The notes: generated from the sequence alone by a model not told the origin. A stretch of DNA of 64,000 nucleotides from Planctomycetaceae bacterium (GCA_013823135.1 PNLP01000038.1:1-64000); one strand, 5' to 3'. Shown: positions 33,610 through 43,921, counted from the first letter of the stretch. A program made the numbers and translations.

Positions 33610-35001
33610 TCAGGCTATCAATTCCTTGATGACCTGCCCGCCGAACTGGGAGAGTTGTTTGAATCGCCCGCCGTGGAAGTACGTCAACTTCGCGTCTTCG
33701 AGTCCCATGAGCCTCAGAATGGTGACGTGCACGTCGCGGACGTGGTGAACACATTCAACGGCTTCCGCGCCCGTTTCGTCGGTCGCCCCGATCCTGTGAC
33801 CGGCCTTGACTCCGCCACCGGCGAACCAGACCGTCATGCCCTTCGGATTATGGTCGCGGCCGAACGCCGTGCCCATGCGCACCCCGTTGTCCGGTGAGCG
33901 ACCGAATTCACCGCACCACACCACCAGTGTCGAATCGAGCAACCCCGTCCGCTTCAGGTCGGCGATCAACCCGGCGATCGGCTGATCGACCTGCTTCACC
34001 AGGTTGCCGTGCGCCTTCTCGATGTAATCGTGGCTGTCCCAGGTGCCGGCATAGAGTTGCACGAACCTCACACCCTGTTGCACCAATCGCCGGGCGAGTA
34101 GGCACCTTCGCCCGAACGCGTCGGTCGGCTCTTCACCGACACCGTATAGTGCGTGCGTTTTTTTGTCTTCTTTCGACAGGTCGAGGAGGTCTGGCACTTC
34201 GGCCTGCATGCGAAACGCGAGTTCGTAGCTCTCCATGCGGGCCGTCAAGTCGTCCCGCCCGGGACGGTTCTCCGCGTGTTGCTTGTTAAGCACCGCAAGC
34301 AAATCGAGGTTGGCTCGCTGGTGATCGCGAGACACACCCGCGGGCGGGGCGAGGTCGAGGATCGGTAGTCCCTTCGCTCGGAGCGGGGTGCCCTGAAAGT
34401 CCGCGGGGAGGAACCCGTTGCCCCAGTTCGCGGCACCGCCCTGCGGGTGGCTCACCTCCGGCAGCACCACGAACCCCGGCAGGTTCGCATTCTCGCTCCC
34501 GAGGCCATAAGTCACCCAACTGCCGATCGCAGGGTCACCGCCGAAACGGTTCCCGGTGTTCATCTGGTACATCGCCGTGGGATGGTTCACAGAATCGACC
34601 TGACAGCCGCGGTAGAAGCACAGTTCGTCGGCCACGCCCGCGAGATGCGACCAGTTCGCGGCCATATCGGCCCCGCTCCGGCCGGCCTTCACGAACTTGA
34701 ACGGGGACGCGACATAGTACCGCTTGCCGCCGCTCATCGCCGATTGCATTTTGTCGGTCCGGTTGAACTCCTTCAGGTGGAGGTCGTTCAACTTGGGCTT
34801 CGGGTCAAACGTGTCGATGTGACTCGGTCCGCCCTCCATCATCAGGAAGATGCAAGCCTTCGCCGTTGCGGCCGAGTGTGGTTTCTTCGGCGACAGCGGG
34901 GTAGTGCCGATCCGCTTTTCTTCAGCGGCGAGTAGCGCGGAAAAAGCCACACTGCCGAGTGAAGCGCCAAGGCCGTAGAGGGCATCGCGACGGGTGAACA
35001 T
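33610..35001 (-). CDS. DUF1501 family secreted protein
   Basis: Protein of 463 residues. The N-terminus MFTRRDALYGLGASLGSVAF has a twin-Arg (RR) signal typical of DUF1501 proteins. CIFLMMEGGPSHIDTFDPKP (near 50-69), NHPTAMYQMNTG, and WCGEFGRSPDNG plus GRDHNPKGMTVWFAGGG (near 370-405) are family hallmarks; the fold is alkaline-phosphatase/sulfatase-like. In planctomycetes it is nearly always next to a PSCyt1/DUF1549/DUF1553 gene, as here (9-base gap). Biochemical role unknown. GAGGAG precedes the ATG. Confidence 0.94.
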   Translation of the reverse strand: MFTRRDALYGLGASLGSVAFSALLAAEEKRIGTTPLSPKKPHSAATAKACIFLMMEGGPSHIDTFDPKPKLNDLHLKEFNRTDKMQSAMSGGKRYYVASPFKFVKAGRSGADMAANWSHLAGVADELCFYRGCQVDSVNHPTAMYQMNTGNRFGGDPAIGSWVTYGLGSENANLPGFVVLPEVSHPQGGAANWGNGFLPADFQGTPLRAKGLPILDLAPPAGVSRDHQRANLDLLAVLNKQHAENRPGRDDLTARMESYELAFRMQAEVPDLLDLSKEDKKTHALYGVGEEPTDAFGRRCLLARRLVQQGVRFVQLYAGTWDSHDYIEKAHGNLVKQVDQPIAGLIADLKRTGLLDSTLVVWCGEFGRSPDNGVRMGTAFGRDHNPKGMTVWFAGGGVKAGHRIGATDETGAEAVECVHHVRDVHVTILRLMGLEDAKLTYFHGGRFKQLSQFGGQVIKELIA

Positions 35002-35010
35002 TTCGGCTCC

Positions 35011-37719
35011 TCAGTCGAGATAGATGAACTCGTTTGCGTTGAACAAAACCAGGCACACCTCCATCAACCCGCGGAGCTCAGGCGTTGCATCGGCGGGGTG
35101 CGGGTCCGGCACGAAATCCTTGGCGGCGGGCAGCACTTCCTTGAACGAGAACTTCTCGCCGGTGTTCTCCTCGACTGCCTCGCGGACCACTTCGGTTGGC
35201 CGCTTCGGTTTCTCGAACCGGAGTACCTTGTGCCGCTCCGTCATGGCCCGCCATTGTTTCATGCACGCGTCGGCCTCGTTCTTCGTGGGGACACGACCAA
35301 CGGTGTACCGGAAGGCGAGCGACACGGTTTCTTCCGGGGTCTTCGCCTCCTTCGTAATTCGCGCGGCGAGGGCCAGTGCTCGTATCCGTGTCGCCTCACC
35401 GTTGAAGAGGGCGAACGCCTGTGGGGCGACGGTTGAGACCTCGCGGGCCTCGCACGAGTTTTCCGGTGTGGGAGCGTTGAAGACTTCCAGCATCGGGTCG
35501 CGAACGCCACGGAGCTTCAGCGCATAGAGGGTACGACGGTGCCGCTGTTCGGGGAGTGGGGACGGCTCCCATGCCGGAGCGAACGTCCCCATCACCTGCC
35601 GTGGTTGGAGCCCGACGTCGGGGTTGATCTCTGGCCGCACCGGGATCCCACCGAGAGTCAGGTTGAGTTCACCCGAGGCCGCGAGCATCGCATCCCGCAG
35701 TTCTTCCGCGGAGAGCCGTCTCGGTTTGAACACTGCATACGTGGTGCCCGTGGGGTCCTTGGCCGCCACCAACTTCGTGTCTGGGTGCCGCGACGCCCGG
35801 CGATAAACATTGGACATCAGGATGGTTCGCTGAAGTGACTTCACGGACCACTTCCGCTCGATGAACTCCGCCGCAAGCCAGTCGAGGAGTTCAGGGTGCG
35901 TCGGCTTCTTGCCGGTGGCGCCGAAGTTATTCGGATTGCCTGCGAGGGGCGCTCCCATTGTCCATTGCCAGACGCGGTTCGCCATCACACGGGCTGTCAG
36001 CGGGTTCTTCGGGTTAGTGATCCACTCGGCCAGTGCCTTCCGCCGTGCACTAACAGTGGTGGGAATCGCGACTTCGCCCGCAGCGCTGAGCACGCCCGGT
36101 GCCACCTTTTCCTTAGGGTTGAATGGGTCCCCGCCGGGGAGAATATGAGAGACTTCCAATTCCCCGGCCGCTGAATCCTTGGGCATGCGAAATGGAGCCG
36201 AGATGGCTTTCACGTCCGGGGTGCGCCCACTGTAAACGGAAAGCGAGAACGGCTCGTAGCGGTCGTACTCCCACTTCAGCCGTTCGAGCCCCTTGCGGGC
36301 GATTCGTTCCATCCCCATGTCGGCGGCGCTGAGGAACTCGTGTCGCGGGGGCTTCTGCCCCTTCTTGTCCGGGTTGGCCTTTTCCCACTTAGCACGGCCT
36401 ACTGCCTCCGCGGCCTGGATCCGCTTCAACTCCGCCTCGAGTGCGGCCCTTCGGGCGTCGAGATACTTCCTCTCGGCGAACCCGGCGAGGTTCTCGGCCA
36501 TCATGAACCCGGCGGGGCGTTCGGTCACCTGCGTGGTCGCGAATGCCGCCTGGATGCGGTAGTAGTCGCGAGTGGGAACGGGATCAAACTTGTGGTCGTG
36601 GCAACGGGCACACTGCAGCATGTGGCCAAGAAAGACCTGTCCAACGGCGTCGGTCACATCGTCGAGGAACCGCTGGCGGGCGACCTTCGCCACTTCCATT
36701 GCGGTCAGCTCCCACGCCCCCATCCGTAGGAACCCGACGGCGACGAGCATCTCGGGGTTCGAGGCGTCGATCTCGTCACCCGCGATCTGTTCCCGGACGA
36801 AGCGGTCATACGGTTTGTCTTCGTTGAAGCTGCGAACGACGTAGTCGCGGTATCGCCACGCGTTACCGCGTTCGTAGTCGTTGGCGAACCCGCTCGAGTC
36901 CGCGTACCGTGCGACGTCGAGCCAGTGCCGTGCCATCTGCTCGCCGTTGTGCGGCGAAGCAAGGAGCCGGTCCACGACCTTGGCGAATGCGACGTCGTCC
37001 AAACCAGGGTCGTTGACGAAGGCATCGATCTCTTCCGGGGTTGGCGGCAACCCGGTGAGATCGAATGTTACCCGACGGATGAGCGTGTTCCGGTCGGCCA
37101 GTGGAGCGGGCTTCAACCCGATAACGTTGAGTTTCGCCTCAATGAAGGCGTCGATCGGATTCTCACCCGCGGTAACTTTCGGAACCCGCGGTTTTCTAAG
37201 CGGTTGGTAGGCCCAGAGGTCTTCGGGCTTGTAAGCTCTGTCGGTCCAGTCCGGGGAAAGGCCACCGCTGGTCCTGACTCTCACGCCGGTTGGTTTGGCC
37301 GCTTTCACAATCTCGGCCACTCGCTGTTCCGATGGCCAGGGTGCTCCGCCATCGATCCAGTCTTTGAATGCCTTCACTTCCGCGTCCGTGAGCTTGTCGT
37401 TCTCCTTCGGCGGCATCGCTGAGAAGTCGCTGTCCGACCGGATGATTGCTTTGATAAGCGGGCTTTGTGCGGATTTGCCAACCACGACACTTGGCTTCTC
37501 GCTTTCGCCACCCTTGAGTAACGCGTCACGCGTTGTGAGGTCGAGCCCCCCCTTGATCTTTGCCGCGTCTGCACCATGGCAGGCGTAGCACTTCGCCTTG
37601 AGTGCCGGCAGAACCCGAAGTGCGAACGCTTCCTCGGCGTCCGCCTTTGGCTCGGCGCCGCGGGCGACCGCAGGATATCCGACTGCGGCCGCGACCAAGC
37701 AGAGAGCGAAACGATGCAT
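35011..37719 (-). CDS. PSCyt1/DUF1549/DUF1553 cytochrome-like protein
   Basis: Protein of 902 residues with signal peptide. A single c-type haem motif CYACH is at residues 44-48 with the planctomycete cytochrome C1-like context (GADAAKIKGGLDL, SAMPPKENDKLTD). DUF1549 follows (NPIDAFIEAKL, VTFDLTGLPPTPEEIDAF, MARHWLDVARYADSSG, FLGHMLQCARCHDHKFDP with a second CxxCH at CARCH), then DUF1553 (TARVMANRVWQWTMG, RRLSAEELRDAML). Periplasmic, paired with DUF1501. The haem suggests an electron-transfer step, role not established. Confidence 0.94.
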   Translation of the reverse strand: MHRFALCLVAAAVGYPAVARGAEPKADAEEAFALRVLPALKAKCYACHGADAAKIKGGLDLTTRDALLKGGESEKPSVVVGKSAQSPLIKAIIRSDSDFSAMPPKENDKLTDAEVKAFKDWIDGGAPWPSEQRVAEIVKAAKPTGVRVRTSGGLSPDWTDRAYKPEDLWAYQPLRKPRVPKVTAGENPIDAFIEAKLNVIGLKPAPLADRNTLIRRVTFDLTGLPPTPEEIDAFVNDPGLDDVAFAKVVDRLLASPHNGEQMARHWLDVARYADSSGFANDYERGNAWRYRDYVVRSFNEDKPYDRFVREQIAGDEIDASNPEMLVAVGFLRMGAWELTAMEVAKVARQRFLDDVTDAVGQVFLGHMLQCARCHDHKFDPVPTRDYYRIQAAFATTQVTERPAGFMMAENLAGFAERKYLDARRAALEAELKRIQAAEAVGRAKWEKANPDKKGQKPPRHEFLSAADMGMERIARKGLERLKWEYDRYEPFSLSVYSGRTPDVKAISAPFRMPKDSAAGELEVSHILPGGDPFNPKEKVAPGVLSAAGEVAIPTTVSARRKALAEWITNPKNPLTARVMANRVWQWTMGAPLAGNPNNFGATGKKPTHPELLDWLAAEFIERKWSVKSLQRTILMSNVYRRASRHPDTKLVAAKDPTGTTYAVFKPRRLSAEELRDAMLAASGELNLTLGGIPVRPEINPDVGLQPRQVMGTFAPAWEPSPLPEQRHRRTLYALKLRGVRDPMLEVFNAPTPENSCEAREVSTVAPQAFALFNGEATRIRALALAARITKEAKTPEETVSLAFRYTVGRVPTKNEADACMKQWRAMTERHKVLRFEKPKRPTEVVREAVEENTGEKFSFKEVLPAAKDFVPDPHPADATPELRGLMEVCLVLFNANEFIYLD

Positions 37720-37770
37720 TGGGCCTTCCCACGGGAGGTTACTTCTTCCGACCGTTCCAGGTTGGTTAGG

Positions 37771-39075
37771 TCATTCCTTCTTGGGGTAGTCTTTGCCGTC
37801 GTAGCTCGCCCGCACGTTCTTCCGCCACTCGTCCAGCGCAGTCTGGAGTCGTTTCACGTCGTCCGATTGCTTCGCCGCCAGGTCCGTCTTGTGGGCTGGG
37901 TCGGCATGAATGTCGAACAGTTTCACCCCACCGCCCGGCTCGACGATTAACTTGAGCGAGCCGTCGATCCACACACCTTGCGTATCGGAAACGAAGTCCA
38001 CCTGCCCAAACGCACCCTTGCCTTTCCAGAGGATGAACCCGAGCGGCTTTCCGCGATCCTTCATCGCCTCGCCCTTGATCAGCGGCAAGAGGTTGACGCC
38101 GTCGAGCGGGCGGGTATCCGGGTACTTCACCCCTGTCGCGGCAAGGATGGTTGGAAGCATATCAACATGAGCACATGGCAGGTCGGTGCGGATTGGCTTG
38201 GCCACCACGGCGGGCCACTCGAGCAAGCCCTGAGTGCGACAACCGATCGTCATCTTCCCCTTGCCGCTCGGGTCCTGCGACTCCGGGGTGATGCCGCCAT
38301 TGTCGCTCGAAAACCAGACGAGTGTGTCGTCGGCGATACCGAGTTTCTTCAGTTCGGCCCGGAGGTTGCCGACGGCGGCATCGACACCGGAAACCTCGCC
38401 CCAGTAGTTCTGTTTCCCTTCCGGAAGATCCTTGTACATCGCTTTGAACTCGTCGGCGGCCTTGTGGGGAGAGTGTGGCGACCCAAAGCAGACGTAGGTG
38501 AAGAACGGCTCCGGGTCCTTCGCCCGCTCGCGGATCCAGTCCAGCGCCAGGCCCATCACGGCGACCGACGTGTCGCCCTTGAGTTCGACCTTGTCCTTCG
38601 TGTCGTTAATCTGAAGAGACGCGCCGAGGTCGAAGTAGTTGATCGCCCAGACGGCCCGGTCGAACCCCATCTTCGCAGGACTCGTCTCCGCGCCGCCGAG
38701 GTGCCACTTGCCGAACTGAGCAGTGCGGTAGCCAGCGTCCTTGAGGATTCTCGCCAGAGTGATCTCCTGCGGACGCATTGCCCCGAGGTGGTGCAACCCG
38801 GTGCGGCATGGATTGCGTCCGCACATGATTGCGAACCGACCGGGCGAACACATCTGCTGACCCGGGTAGAAGTAGTCGAACCGCAGCCCCTTCGCGGCCA
38901 TGTCGTCGAGGTGCGGAGTCTTCACCACGGTGTTGCCGTGGTACCCGGTATCGCGCCAGCCCATGTCATCGGCCAAGACGATAACCACGTTTGGCTTCTT
39001 CGGGCTGTCGGCGGCGTGGACCACAGTAACCGGAGTTACGAGGGTCAGGAGTGCGACCGCGGCGAATCGGGACAT
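37771..39075 (-). CDS. Sulfatase
   Basis: Protein of 434 residues; ATG at 39075 chosen because a signal peptide (MSRFAAVALLTLVTPVTVVHA) starts there; an upstream in-frame start is less plausible. ADDMGWRDTGYHGN and the active-site motif CSPGRFAIMCGRNPCRTGLHH with Cys76. The usual C-x-P-S/T-R has Gly in the fourth position here, allowed in the loose C-x-P-x-R signature but uncommon. GKWHLGG and FSSDNGG are present. Likely first gene of the minus-strand polysaccharide sulfatase block. Confidence 0.92.
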   Translation of the reverse strand: MSRFAAVALLTLVTPVTVVHAADSPKKPNVVIVLADDMGWRDTGYHGNTVVKTPHLDDMAAKGLRFDYFYPGQQMCSPGRFAIMCGRNPCRTGLHHLGAMRPQEITLARILKDAGYRTAQFGKWHLGGAETSPAKMGFDRAVWAINYFDLGASLQINDTKDKVELKGDTSVAVMGLALDWIRERAKDPEPFFTYVCFGSPHSPHKAADEFKAMYKDLPEGKQNYWGEVSGVDAAVGNLRAELKKLGIADDTLVWFSSDNGGITPESQDPSGKGKMTIGCRTQGLLEWPAVVAKPIRTDLPCAHVDMLPTILAATGVKYPDTRPLDGVNLLPLIKGEAMKDRGKPLGFILWKGKGAFGQVDFVSDTQGVWIDGSLKLIVEPGGGVKLFDIHADPAHKTDLAAKQSDDVKRLQTALDEWRKNVRASYDGKDYPKKE

Positions 39076-39665
39076 GGTAGCCTCGGGGTCGGTTGGCTCA
39101 TCACGGGCGTCGCAACCCGGACTTTTCCGGGTGCTCACTCGTTGGGTTGGGGTTCACATTTTTTCTTGGGCTCGCGGATCGGAAACACCATCGGTCGGTC
39201 CGTACGACACCCAACGAGACTGGATGGAAGTCCTTGACGTCCGACTCAGCACCACAGGGACATGGCCCTGTGGCGTCACTGGCCTGATACACACGACATC
39301 TTCAAGCGAACTCGCATCAAGACATCTGTTGGCATCCGCTGACGGGGTGAGCGTCCAGGTCTGCCCAGCCGGGCAAGGTCTCCAACCCATTGAACCGCCG
39401 AGGCGTCGAAAAGTTTCGATTCCCTATTAAGCACATCCACCGTTCCCAGCATCGTCACGAAATCCACATTGCTGTTGACCGCGACCGGAGCGGGGTAAAC
39501 GTTCGGTGAATGGGCGCGGGATGCGGTGAGTTCAGGCGGATTCAGATGATGTGTGGAGTTCAGGTGTTGGCCGGGGACTGTCACACGCGTGTGGGTGCCA
39601 AGCAACTTCTGCGGAACTTCATTGTTCAGAAGTGATCAGGTGGGACTGACGAAGGCAAAAACAAA
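39076..39665. other. Intergenic region, possibly with gene remnants
   Basis: No intact gene. A minus-strand open stretch of about 109 codons (39276-39605) includes PNVYPAPVAVNSNVDFVTMLGTVDVLNRES, which looks protein-like but has no good start or ribosome site. A GGGACATGGCCCTGTGG palindromic word lies near 39256. Probably a decayed gene plus the promoter of the sulfatase block. Confidence 0.4.
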
Positions 39666-39714
39666 CCCGCAGCGTCAACAGGGGCAAAGAGGCTGCACCT
39701 GATGACGCTGCGGG
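39666..39714 (-). terminator. secA terminator
   Basis: Perfect 12-pair stem CCCGCAGCGTCA / TGACGCTGCGGG (39666-39677, 39703-39714) with a 25-base loop; on the minus strand the stem is followed by TTTGTTTTTG, a T-run. It begins 20 bases after the secA stop. Confidence 0.88.
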
Positions 39715-39734
39715 ATTGTCGATCAGAACACACA

Positions 39735-42700
39735 CTACTTCTTACCGGCTTCCATCTTCATGTGGCAGTTCTTGTACTTCTTGCCGCTGCCACAGTGGCA
39801 CGGATCGTTGCGGCCCACACGTGCGGTGACGTTGCGGATCGGCTCGGTCTTCTTCACCTCGCCACCCGCGTTCGTCTGCATCTCCGACTCGGCTTCCTGG
39901 GCCTGGCGTGCCTGCACTGCCGAGATCGCAGCCGCGTGCGACTCACGCGCCCCCGCCCACAGCGCAGCCTGGGCTTCCTCGTCGCCCATTTCTTCCATGC
40001 GGAAGACGGACTCCGTGATGCGGTCGCGGATCCCCTCCCACATCGCGTCGAACTCTTTCATCCCCTCGCGCTTGAAGACGATCTTGTAGTCTTCCTGGGC
40101 GTAACCTGCGAGGCGTGCCCCGGACTTCAGGTTGTCCATCACCAGTAGGTGCGACTTCCACGCAGTATCGAGCTGTTCGAGCAGCAGCGTGCGTTCAACC
40201 GAGTGCATCTCCGGCCGATACTTCTGATCGTAAGCGTTCAGGAGTGTGTCGCGAGCGGCTTCCTGAGTCATCCCCGTGATCTTCGCGGGTTCCAGCGTCA
40301 GCGCGAGTTCGTTCTTCACCCACTCGGTCAGTTCCTTGGCGTCCTCGGCCTCGGCAACCTTCGCCCCGCTGAACACCTCGGCCACCTTGGCTTCGATCTC
40401 GTCGATGTCGCCCGTCGGCACGGCCTTCGGGGCGATCTCCAGCAACTTCTCACGGAGCTTGCTCCGTGGCTCCGTGCGGATGAACTCTTCGGTGAGCCCC
40501 ACCGCATCAATGGCCTTGAACGAAGCCGCGTAGAATCCGGACTCGCCCGCCATGGCTTCCGCCCCGCCGGCCTTCAGCGCCAGCGGTGTGCCGAGACGCT
40601 GGGCCGCCCACTTGTAGAGGCCGTCGCGGTCGTAGCGTTGCCCGCCGCCTTGCACGGCCTTGTCGGCCATGAAGTTCTGCATGGCAACGCGAACCGGGAA
40701 CTCGATGTCCTTCTCGCGGTATGCTGTACGAATCCGCTGGTAGAGGTAGTTGTGCAGGTCCGAGCCAACCTTCGTCGCGATCTCTTCAACTGTGAGCTTC
40801 ACGCCGAACTTCTGCCGCAACCAGTCGGACAGCGCCGACGCGCCGTAGGTCGGTTCGAGGTAGCGTGCCCCCTCGGAGAGTTCCACGGCCTTCATCGCGG
40901 CGATCCCCTTCGCGACGAGGTATTCCGTGAGCTTGTCGGGGTCGATCTTCTTCAGTTCCTTTTCGGTGAACTTGAAGCCGTACTTCGCGTTTACGGCGCG
41001 GCACAGTTCGCCCCACGCCCAATCCTTGGGGTCTTCGTCCGGGTTCAGGCTCGCCTCGACGAGTTCCTGAATCTTCGTCGGAACCTCGTTGATCGCCTTC
41101 TCGACCGCACCCTTGCTGGCGTCGTCGTAGCCGCCGCGGAAGTCGCGGGCGTCGAACGGCATCCCGAGGCGATTCCCAGCGAACTCTGCGAAGCTGGCCG
41201 GGCCGTAGTCGGCGTCGAGGAACTTGTCGGCGACCTTCGCAACCTGGCTCTTGATCATGCTCAGGATCTCGGCTCGCGGGTTCTTCCCGTCGAGCACGTC
41301 CTGGCGAGCGCGATAGATCCGCTTCCGCTGGTGGTCCATCACCTCGTCTTCTTCGAGCAGGTTCTTACGCGACTCGAAGTGCCATTCCTCTACCTTCTTC
41401 TGGGCCTTCTCAATACGCCGCGTAACCATCCCCGACTCGATGGCTTCGCCTTCCTGCATCCCGAGCCGCGTGAGGATGCCGCTGACCCACTCGCCGGCGA
41501 ACATTCGCATCAGGTCGTCTTGGAGCGACAGGTAAAAGCGTGACGAGCCTGGGTCACCCTGGCGACCCGCGCGACCGCGGAGTTGGTTGTCGATTCGGCG
41601 GCTGTCGTGACGCTCGGTGCCGACGATGTGGAGCCCGCCCATCTCGGCGACCTTGCGGCCCTCCTCCTTCATCTTCTCTTTCGTCTCGATCTCCGTGATC
41701 GTCTTCGTCCAGACGTCGTTCGGCACCTCGAGCCGGGTCGGGTAGAGCGGCCGGTTGTCGGCGTCCTTGAGTTGTTTGAGGCGTGCCCACGCGAGCGTTT
41801 CGGGGTTACCACCAAGGATGATGTCGGTACCACGACCGGCCATGTTCGTGCTGATGGTGACAGCGCCGATACGGCCAGCTTGCGCGACGATCTCGGCCTC
41901 ACGACCGACGTTCTCGGGCTTGGCGTTGAGCAGTTCGTGCTTGATGCCGCGTCGCTTCAGCATCAACGCGAGCTTCTCGCTCTTGTCCACGTCCTTGGTA
42001 CCGATCAGCACTGGGCGGCCGGACTTGTGCGTCTCCTCGACCTCATTGAGAACGGCGTCCCACTTCTCCTTTTCGGTGCGATACACGAGGTCGCGGTGCT
42101 CGATGCGAAGCATCGGCTTGTTCGTGGGAACGCGAACCACGTCGAGCTTGTAGATCTTCCAGAACTCGGATTCCTCAGTCTTCGCGGTGCCGGTCATGCC
42201 GCCGAGCTTCTTGTACAGCTTGAAGAAGTTCTGCAACGTGACCGTGGCCATCGTCTGCGTTTCTTGCTTGATCTGCACGCCGTCCTTGATGTGCTTCGCT
42301 TCCACCGCCTGGTGCAAGCCGTCCGACCACTGCCGGCCGTACATGGCGCGGCCCGTGTGCGAGTCGATGATGACGATGCTGAGTTCGTTGTTCTCGCGTG
42401 CGTCGCGGTCGATCATGTAGTCGCGGTCGCGGTGGTACAGGTGGTGCGCCTTCAGCGAGTTGTCGATGAGGTGCGGCCACTCCATGTTCCCGGCCGTGTA
42501 GAAGCTCTCGACTCCCGCGAGCTTTTCGGCTTCACGCACGCCCGCGTCGGTGAGGTGACAGGTGCGTTCCTTTTCCTTGATCTCGAAGTACACGCCCTTC
42601 GGCGGCGGGGCGGCGGGGTCCACGCGGCTGGGGTCGATCGGGCCGAGCGTCGTGAGGTTGTCGCCCTCGGTGCCGGTCGCCTTGACGGTTGTTCCCGTTG

Positions 42701-43652
42701 CAATCAGATCCTTGCGGGCCTTCCGTTCCATCTCGGTGAGTGCGCGAGCGACCTTGTCCGCTTCGGCGAATCGCTTCGCGTCCGAGAATGCCGGGCCGCT
42801 GATGATGAGCGGCGTGCGGGCCTCGTCGATGAGGATGTTGTCCACCTCGTCGATGATGGCGTAGTTGTGGCTCCGTTGCACCTGGCGGTAGTACGGGTGG
42901 AAGCTGGTGTCGTCGAACCGCGCGGTCTTCATGTTGTCGCGGAGGTAGTCGAACCCGAACTCGCTGCTGGTGCCGTAGGTGATGTCGCACTCGTAAGCGT
43001 GGCGGCGGGCTTCGGGGTCGATGTCTGACTGGATGTAGGCGGCCGAGACGCCGAGGGCGTTATAAATGGGAAGCATCCACTCGCAGTCGCGGCGGGCGAG
43101 GTAGTCGTTCACAGTGACGACGTGGACGCCTTCGCCGGTGATCGCGTTCAGGTACGCCGGCAGCGTGGCGACGAGCGTCTTCCCTTCACCGGTGACCATT
43201 TCGGCGATGGCCCCGAGTCCGGTGCCGAAGCCGTGGAGGATGGCCCCGCCGATCATCTGCACGTCGTAGTGCCGCATCCCCTTGCTTCTGCGACCTGCCT
43301 CGCGGCAAGCGGCGAAGGCTTCGGGAAGCAGGCGGTCGAGCGTTTCGCCCTTCTTGAGCCGTTCGCGGAACTTCAGGGTCTGTGCCTTCAGTTCGTCGTC
43401 GCTCAGCGCCTTCATCTGGGGTTCGAGCGCGTTGATCTTGTGAAGCACCGAACCCGGCGTGACGGTGTGAACCTCAGCACCCTTGGGCCGAATGAACCCG
43501 AGATCGCGGGCTTTGCGTTCGTCGGAATTGCCGCCCATCATGCGGGAAATGAGCCCGACGCACCCCTCGACGAAGGCGTTGAACTTGTCCCCGATTCGCT
43601 CGAAGATTCCGGATTCCATGCCCGGCTTAGCCATCTGAGTCGCGGTCGCCAT
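39735..43652 (-). CDS. secA: Preprotein translocase ATPase SecA, enlarged
   Basis: Protein of 1305 residues against about 900 in E. coli. SecA drives protein export through SecYEG. Present: nucleotide site MVTGEGKT, IIDEVDNILIDEARTPLIISG, VRVPTNKP, TISTNMAGRGTDIILGGNPE, GLHIVGTERHDSRRIDNQLRGRAGRQGDPGSS, and a C-terminal zinc SEC-C motif DPCHCGSGKKYKNCH. It has an N-terminal extension of about 65 residues and an extra block of roughly 300 residues in the scaffold/wing region before VERTLLLEQLDTAWKSHL. GGAGGA precedes the ATG at 43652. Confidence 0.97.
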   Translation of the reverse strand: MATATQMAKPGMESGIFERIGDKFNAFVEGCVGLISRMMGGNSDERKARDLGFIRPKGAEVHTVTPGSVLHKINALEPQMKALSDDELKAQTLKFRERLKKGETLDRLLPEAFAACREAGRRSKGMRHYDVQMIGGAILHGFGTGLGAIAEMVTGEGKTLVATLPAYLNAITGEGVHVVTVNDYLARRDCEWMLPIYNALGVSAAYIQSDIDPEARRHAYECDITYGTSSEFGFDYLRDNMKTARFDDTSFHPYYRQVQRSHNYAIIDEVDNILIDEARTPLIISGPAFSDAKRFAEADKVARALTEMERKARKDLIATGTTVKATGTEGDNLTTLGPIDPSRVDPAAPPPKGVYFEIKEKERTCHLTDAGVREAEKLAGVESFYTAGNMEWPHLIDNSLKAHHLYHRDRDYMIDRDARENNELSIVIIDSHTGRAMYGRQWSDGLHQAVEAKHIKDGVQIKQETQTMATVTLQNFFKLYKKLGGMTGTAKTEESEFWKIYKLDVVRVPTNKPMLRIEHRDLVYRTEKEKWDAVLNEVEETHKSGRPVLIGTKDVDKSEKLALMLKRRGIKHELLNAKPENVGREAEIVAQAGRIGAVTISTNMAGRGTDIILGGNPETLAWARLKQLKDADNRPLYPTRLEVPNDVWTKTITEIETKEKMKEEGRKVAEMGGLHIVGTERHDSRRIDNQLRGRAGRQGDPGSSRFYLSLQDDLMRMFAGEWVSGILTRLGMQEGEAIESGMVTRRIEKAQKKVEEWHFESRKNLLEEDEVMDHQRKRIYRARQDVLDGKNPRAEILSMIKSQVAKVADKFLDADYGPASFAEFAGNRLGMPFDARDFRGGYDDASKGAVEKAINEVPTKIQELVEASLNPDEDPKDWAWGELCRAVNAKYGFKFTEKELKKIDPDKLTEYLVAKGIAAMKAVELSEGARYLEPTYGASALSDWLRQKFGVKLTVEEIATKVGSDLHNYLYQRIRTAYREKDIEFPVRVAMQNFMADKAVQGGGQRYDRDGLYKWAAQRLGTPLALKAGGAEAMAGESGFYAASFKAIDAVGLTEEFIRTEPRSKLREKLLEIAPKAVPTGDIDEIEAKVAEVFSGAKVAEAEDAKELTEWVKNELALTLEPAKITGMTQEAARDTLLNAYDQKYRPEMHSVERTLLLEQLDTAWKSHLLVMDNLKSGARLAGYAQEDYKIVFKREGMKEFDAMWEGIRDRITESVFRMEEMGDEEAQAALWAGARESHAAAISAVQARQAQEAESEMQTNAGGEVKKTEPIRNVTARVGRNDPCHCGSGKKYKNCHMKMEAGKK

Positions 43653-43921
43653 CGTTCGTCCTCCTGCCGTCAAACCGGTGCGCGTAGACGCCGCCGGACA
43701 CGCCGGGTCAAGATGTTCACTCTAAGAATGTGGGAAAACTGGGTCAATACAGACCGCCCGCACACCCGTTAATCTCGGCAATGTCGGAAACCCCGGTAAC
43801 CCCGGATTGTGGCTATAACTGGACACCCAGACGGGAGTTGCTCGCTCAACATTGTCAGGGTGGTAACTCGGGAGGGGACGAGATACAATCGCAATGAGTT
43901 GAGATGGAGGAGGAAGTATAG

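Noticed and set aside
39276..39605. Minus-strand frame of 109 codons
   Set aside because: Protein-like in part but without credible start, ribosome site or family match; treated as a possible remnant only.
41583..43028. Plus-strand open frame of 481 codons
   Set aside because: Entirely antisense to secA, no motif, composition of a shadow.
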